7,410 nt of DNA from the NCBI GenBank assembly GCA_014239505.1, contig JAAZYT010000080.1, positions 1 through 7,410 of the forward strand. The letters are read 5' to 3'. The notes under the pieces were generated by a model. That model did not search any database, had not been told where the DNA came from, and saw only the letters and a list, made by a program, of their open reading frames with translations. Both the position numbers and the translations under genes were made by a program. How positions within the stretch are numbered: position 1 is the first letter of the stretch; each line of letters begins with the position of its first letter. Positions 6,374 through 7,410 of this stretch are shown here, piece by piece. This DNA comes from Fidelibacterota bacterium (GTDB taxonomy: Bacteria > Fidelibacterota > Marinisomatia > Marinisomatales > TCS55).

Positions 6374-7410
6374 ATGAATAAGATATTTATTATTTTATTA
6401 TCTTTCAGTTTTGTGCTAGGTCAACATTTCAATAGAAAAATTGACGAGTCTACGTCTAACTCATATTATTCGAGCACAACTTTAAGCAAAGAATTAAGCT
6501 CGATTATCAGTATTTCAACCTTAGCTGGCAGTGGTGTCTCTGGTTCAGATGATGGTACTGGAACTGCAGCAAGTTTTGGATATATTGAAGGAGTTAGTAT
6601 TGATTCTAAAGGAAATATTTTTGTTGCTGGAACTGGTAATAATTTAATTCGAAAAATAACACCTGAAGGTGTGGTAACAACTTTTGCAGGTAGTGGATCG
6701 GCTGGTTCAGATGATGGTACTGGAACTGCAGCAAGTTTTAACAGACCTGGATACATGGCAATAGATTCTTTAGATAATATTTATTTAACGGATACTGGTA
6801 ATAATTTAATTCGAAAAATAACATCTGAGGGGGTGGTAACAACTTTTGCAGGTAGTGGATCGGCTGGTTCAGATGATGGTACTGGAATTGCAGCGAGTTT
6901 CAATAACCCTTGGGGGATAGCTATAGATACTAATAAAAATTTATTTGTTTCTGAAAATAAGGGACATGTCATTCGCAAAATAACACCAGAAGGTGTAGTA
7001 ACAACTTTTGCAGGTAGCGGAACGGCTGGTTCAGATGATGGAACTGGAATTTCTGCTACATTTCAAGATCCAATGGATATTGACATTGATAGTAAAAATA
7101 ATATTTTTGTTGGCGACAGAGGTAATTATTTAATTCGTAAAATAACACCAGAAGGTGTAGTAACAACTTTTGCAGGTAGTGGAACCATTGGTTCAGATGA
7201 TGGAACAGGAACTTCAGCAAGTTTTTATCGACCAGATGCTCTAACAATTGATAGTAATGATAATATCTATGTAACTGATTATTCGAATGATAATATTAGG
7301 AAGATAACCCCAAATGCCGAAGTCACTACTTTTATTCCAACAAGCGCTGGTTTTGATGGACCTGTTGGCATAGATATAACTTCAAATGATAAAGTAATCT
7401 ATTTTGTAGA
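6374..7410 (+). CDS. Secreted NHL-repeat beta-propeller protein, 3' end outside the window
   Basis: The frame stays open from the ATG at 6374 to the right edge (345 codons visible), so the gene is 3'-truncated by the window. It has a signal peptide (MNKIFIILLSFSFVLG, cleavage before Gln17). A short Ser/Thr-rich lead to about residue 45 follows, then 54-residue repeats of NHL type. Each repeat reads GSDDGTG, a variable loop, an IDSxxNIFV strand, a turn such as DTGNNLIRKIT, then PEGVVTTFAGSG. GSDDGTG begins at residues 57, 111, 165, 219 and 273. A sixth, shorter blade (GFDGPVGIDI) lacks about 13 residues of the loop and runs into the edge. Six blades would close an NHL propeller. Such proteins usually bind proteins, glycans or other ligands at the surface; I see no catalytic motif. 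A C-terminal sorting or further domain may lie beyond the edge. The strong AGGAGG site supports the start. The antisense frames here are shadows of the repeats. Confidence 0.88.
   Translation, partial: MNKIFIILLSFSFVLGQHFNRKIDESTSNSYYSSTTLSKELSSIISISTLAGSGVSGSDDGTGTAASFGYIEGVSIDSKGNIFVAGTGNNLIRKITPEGVVTTFAGSGSAGSDDGTGTAASFNRPGYMAIDSLDNIYLTDTGNNLIRKITSEGVVTTFAGSGSAGSDDGTGIAASFNNPWGIAIDTNKNLFVSENKGHVIRKITPEGVVTTFAGSGTAGSDDGTGISATFQDPMDIDIDSKNNIFVGDRGNYLIRKITPEGVVTTFAGSGTIGSDDGTGTSASFYRPDALTIDSNDNIYVTDYSNDNIRKITPNAEVTTFIPTSAGFDGPVGIDITSNDKVIYFV
6542..7348 (+). repeat. Five in-frame tandem 162-bp units encoding NHL blades
   Basis: The anchor GGTTCAGATGATGG recurs at 6542, 6704, 6866, 7028 and 7190, exactly 162 bp (54 codons) apart each time; the next partial unit starts at about 7349, after 159 bp. 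Units are highly alike in DNA as well as protein: 6671-6725 is identical to 6833-6887 (55 bp), and 6977-7017 is identical to 7139-7179 (41 bp). The loop after AAGTTT and the middle strand are the most variable parts. Confidence 0.95.

Noticed and set aside
6466..7247. Three minus-strand open frames (6466-6756, 6781-6978, 7056-7247) with repeated Pro/Val-rich products
   Set aside because: They are antisense shadows of the 162-bp NHL repeats; the plus strand has a signal peptide, a strong Shine-Dalgarno and an uninterrupted frame.
6542..7348. Regularly spaced repeats as a CRISPR array or non-coding satellite
   Set aside because: The period is 162 bp, the whole unit is coding in one frame, and the translation is a clear NHL propeller.

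Overview
This AT-rich bacterial window carries six protein-coding genes, two of them cut by the window edges. I see no rRNA, tRNA, CRISPR array, transposase or phage gene. Four of the six genes encode proteins with Sec-type signal peptides. Three of these have mature ends that probably begin with Gln (FSQ, LCQ, LGQ). Five of the six starts are in view and four of those lack a Shine-Dalgarno sequence. Together with the gene content, this fits a free-living Gram-negative of the FCB group (Bacteroidota or Marinimicrobia-like). That assignment is inference, as there is no phylogenetic marker other than uvrC.

Layout. Positions 2-1234 (+) hold the 3' part of a permuted NlpC/P60 (YiiX/YebB-like) cysteine hydrolase. 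A secreted DUF4412-like protein follows 22 bp later at 1257-2108 (+), probably in the same operon. Converging on it with only 2 bp between stop codons is a two-gene minus-strand operon: a secreted parallel beta-helix protein (3154-4344) and a diheme c-type cytochrome (2111-3154), joined by a TAATG stop/start overlap. A 117-bp divergent intergenic region separates this operon from uvrC (4462-6288, +), the nuclease subunit of UvrABC nucleotide excision repair. After an 85-bp gap comes a secreted NHL-repeat beta-propeller (6374 to beyond 7410, +), built from near-identical 162-bp tandem units.

How the genes work together. The strongest functional unit is the beta-helix/cytochrome pair. It matches the recurrent SO_2929/SO_2930 (HNE_0200) gene pair, whose function, as far as I know, is undescribed. 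Both proteins are exported, so they probably act together in the periplasm or at the outer surface, one carrying two hemes and the other offering a long ligand-binding or scaffold surface. uvrC is a housekeeping gene with no evident link to its neighbours. The NHL protein is an extracellular or cell-surface propeller with signs of recent internal duplication. Nothing here is clearly a wholly new system. The beta-helix/diheme pair is the best candidate for undescribed biology.
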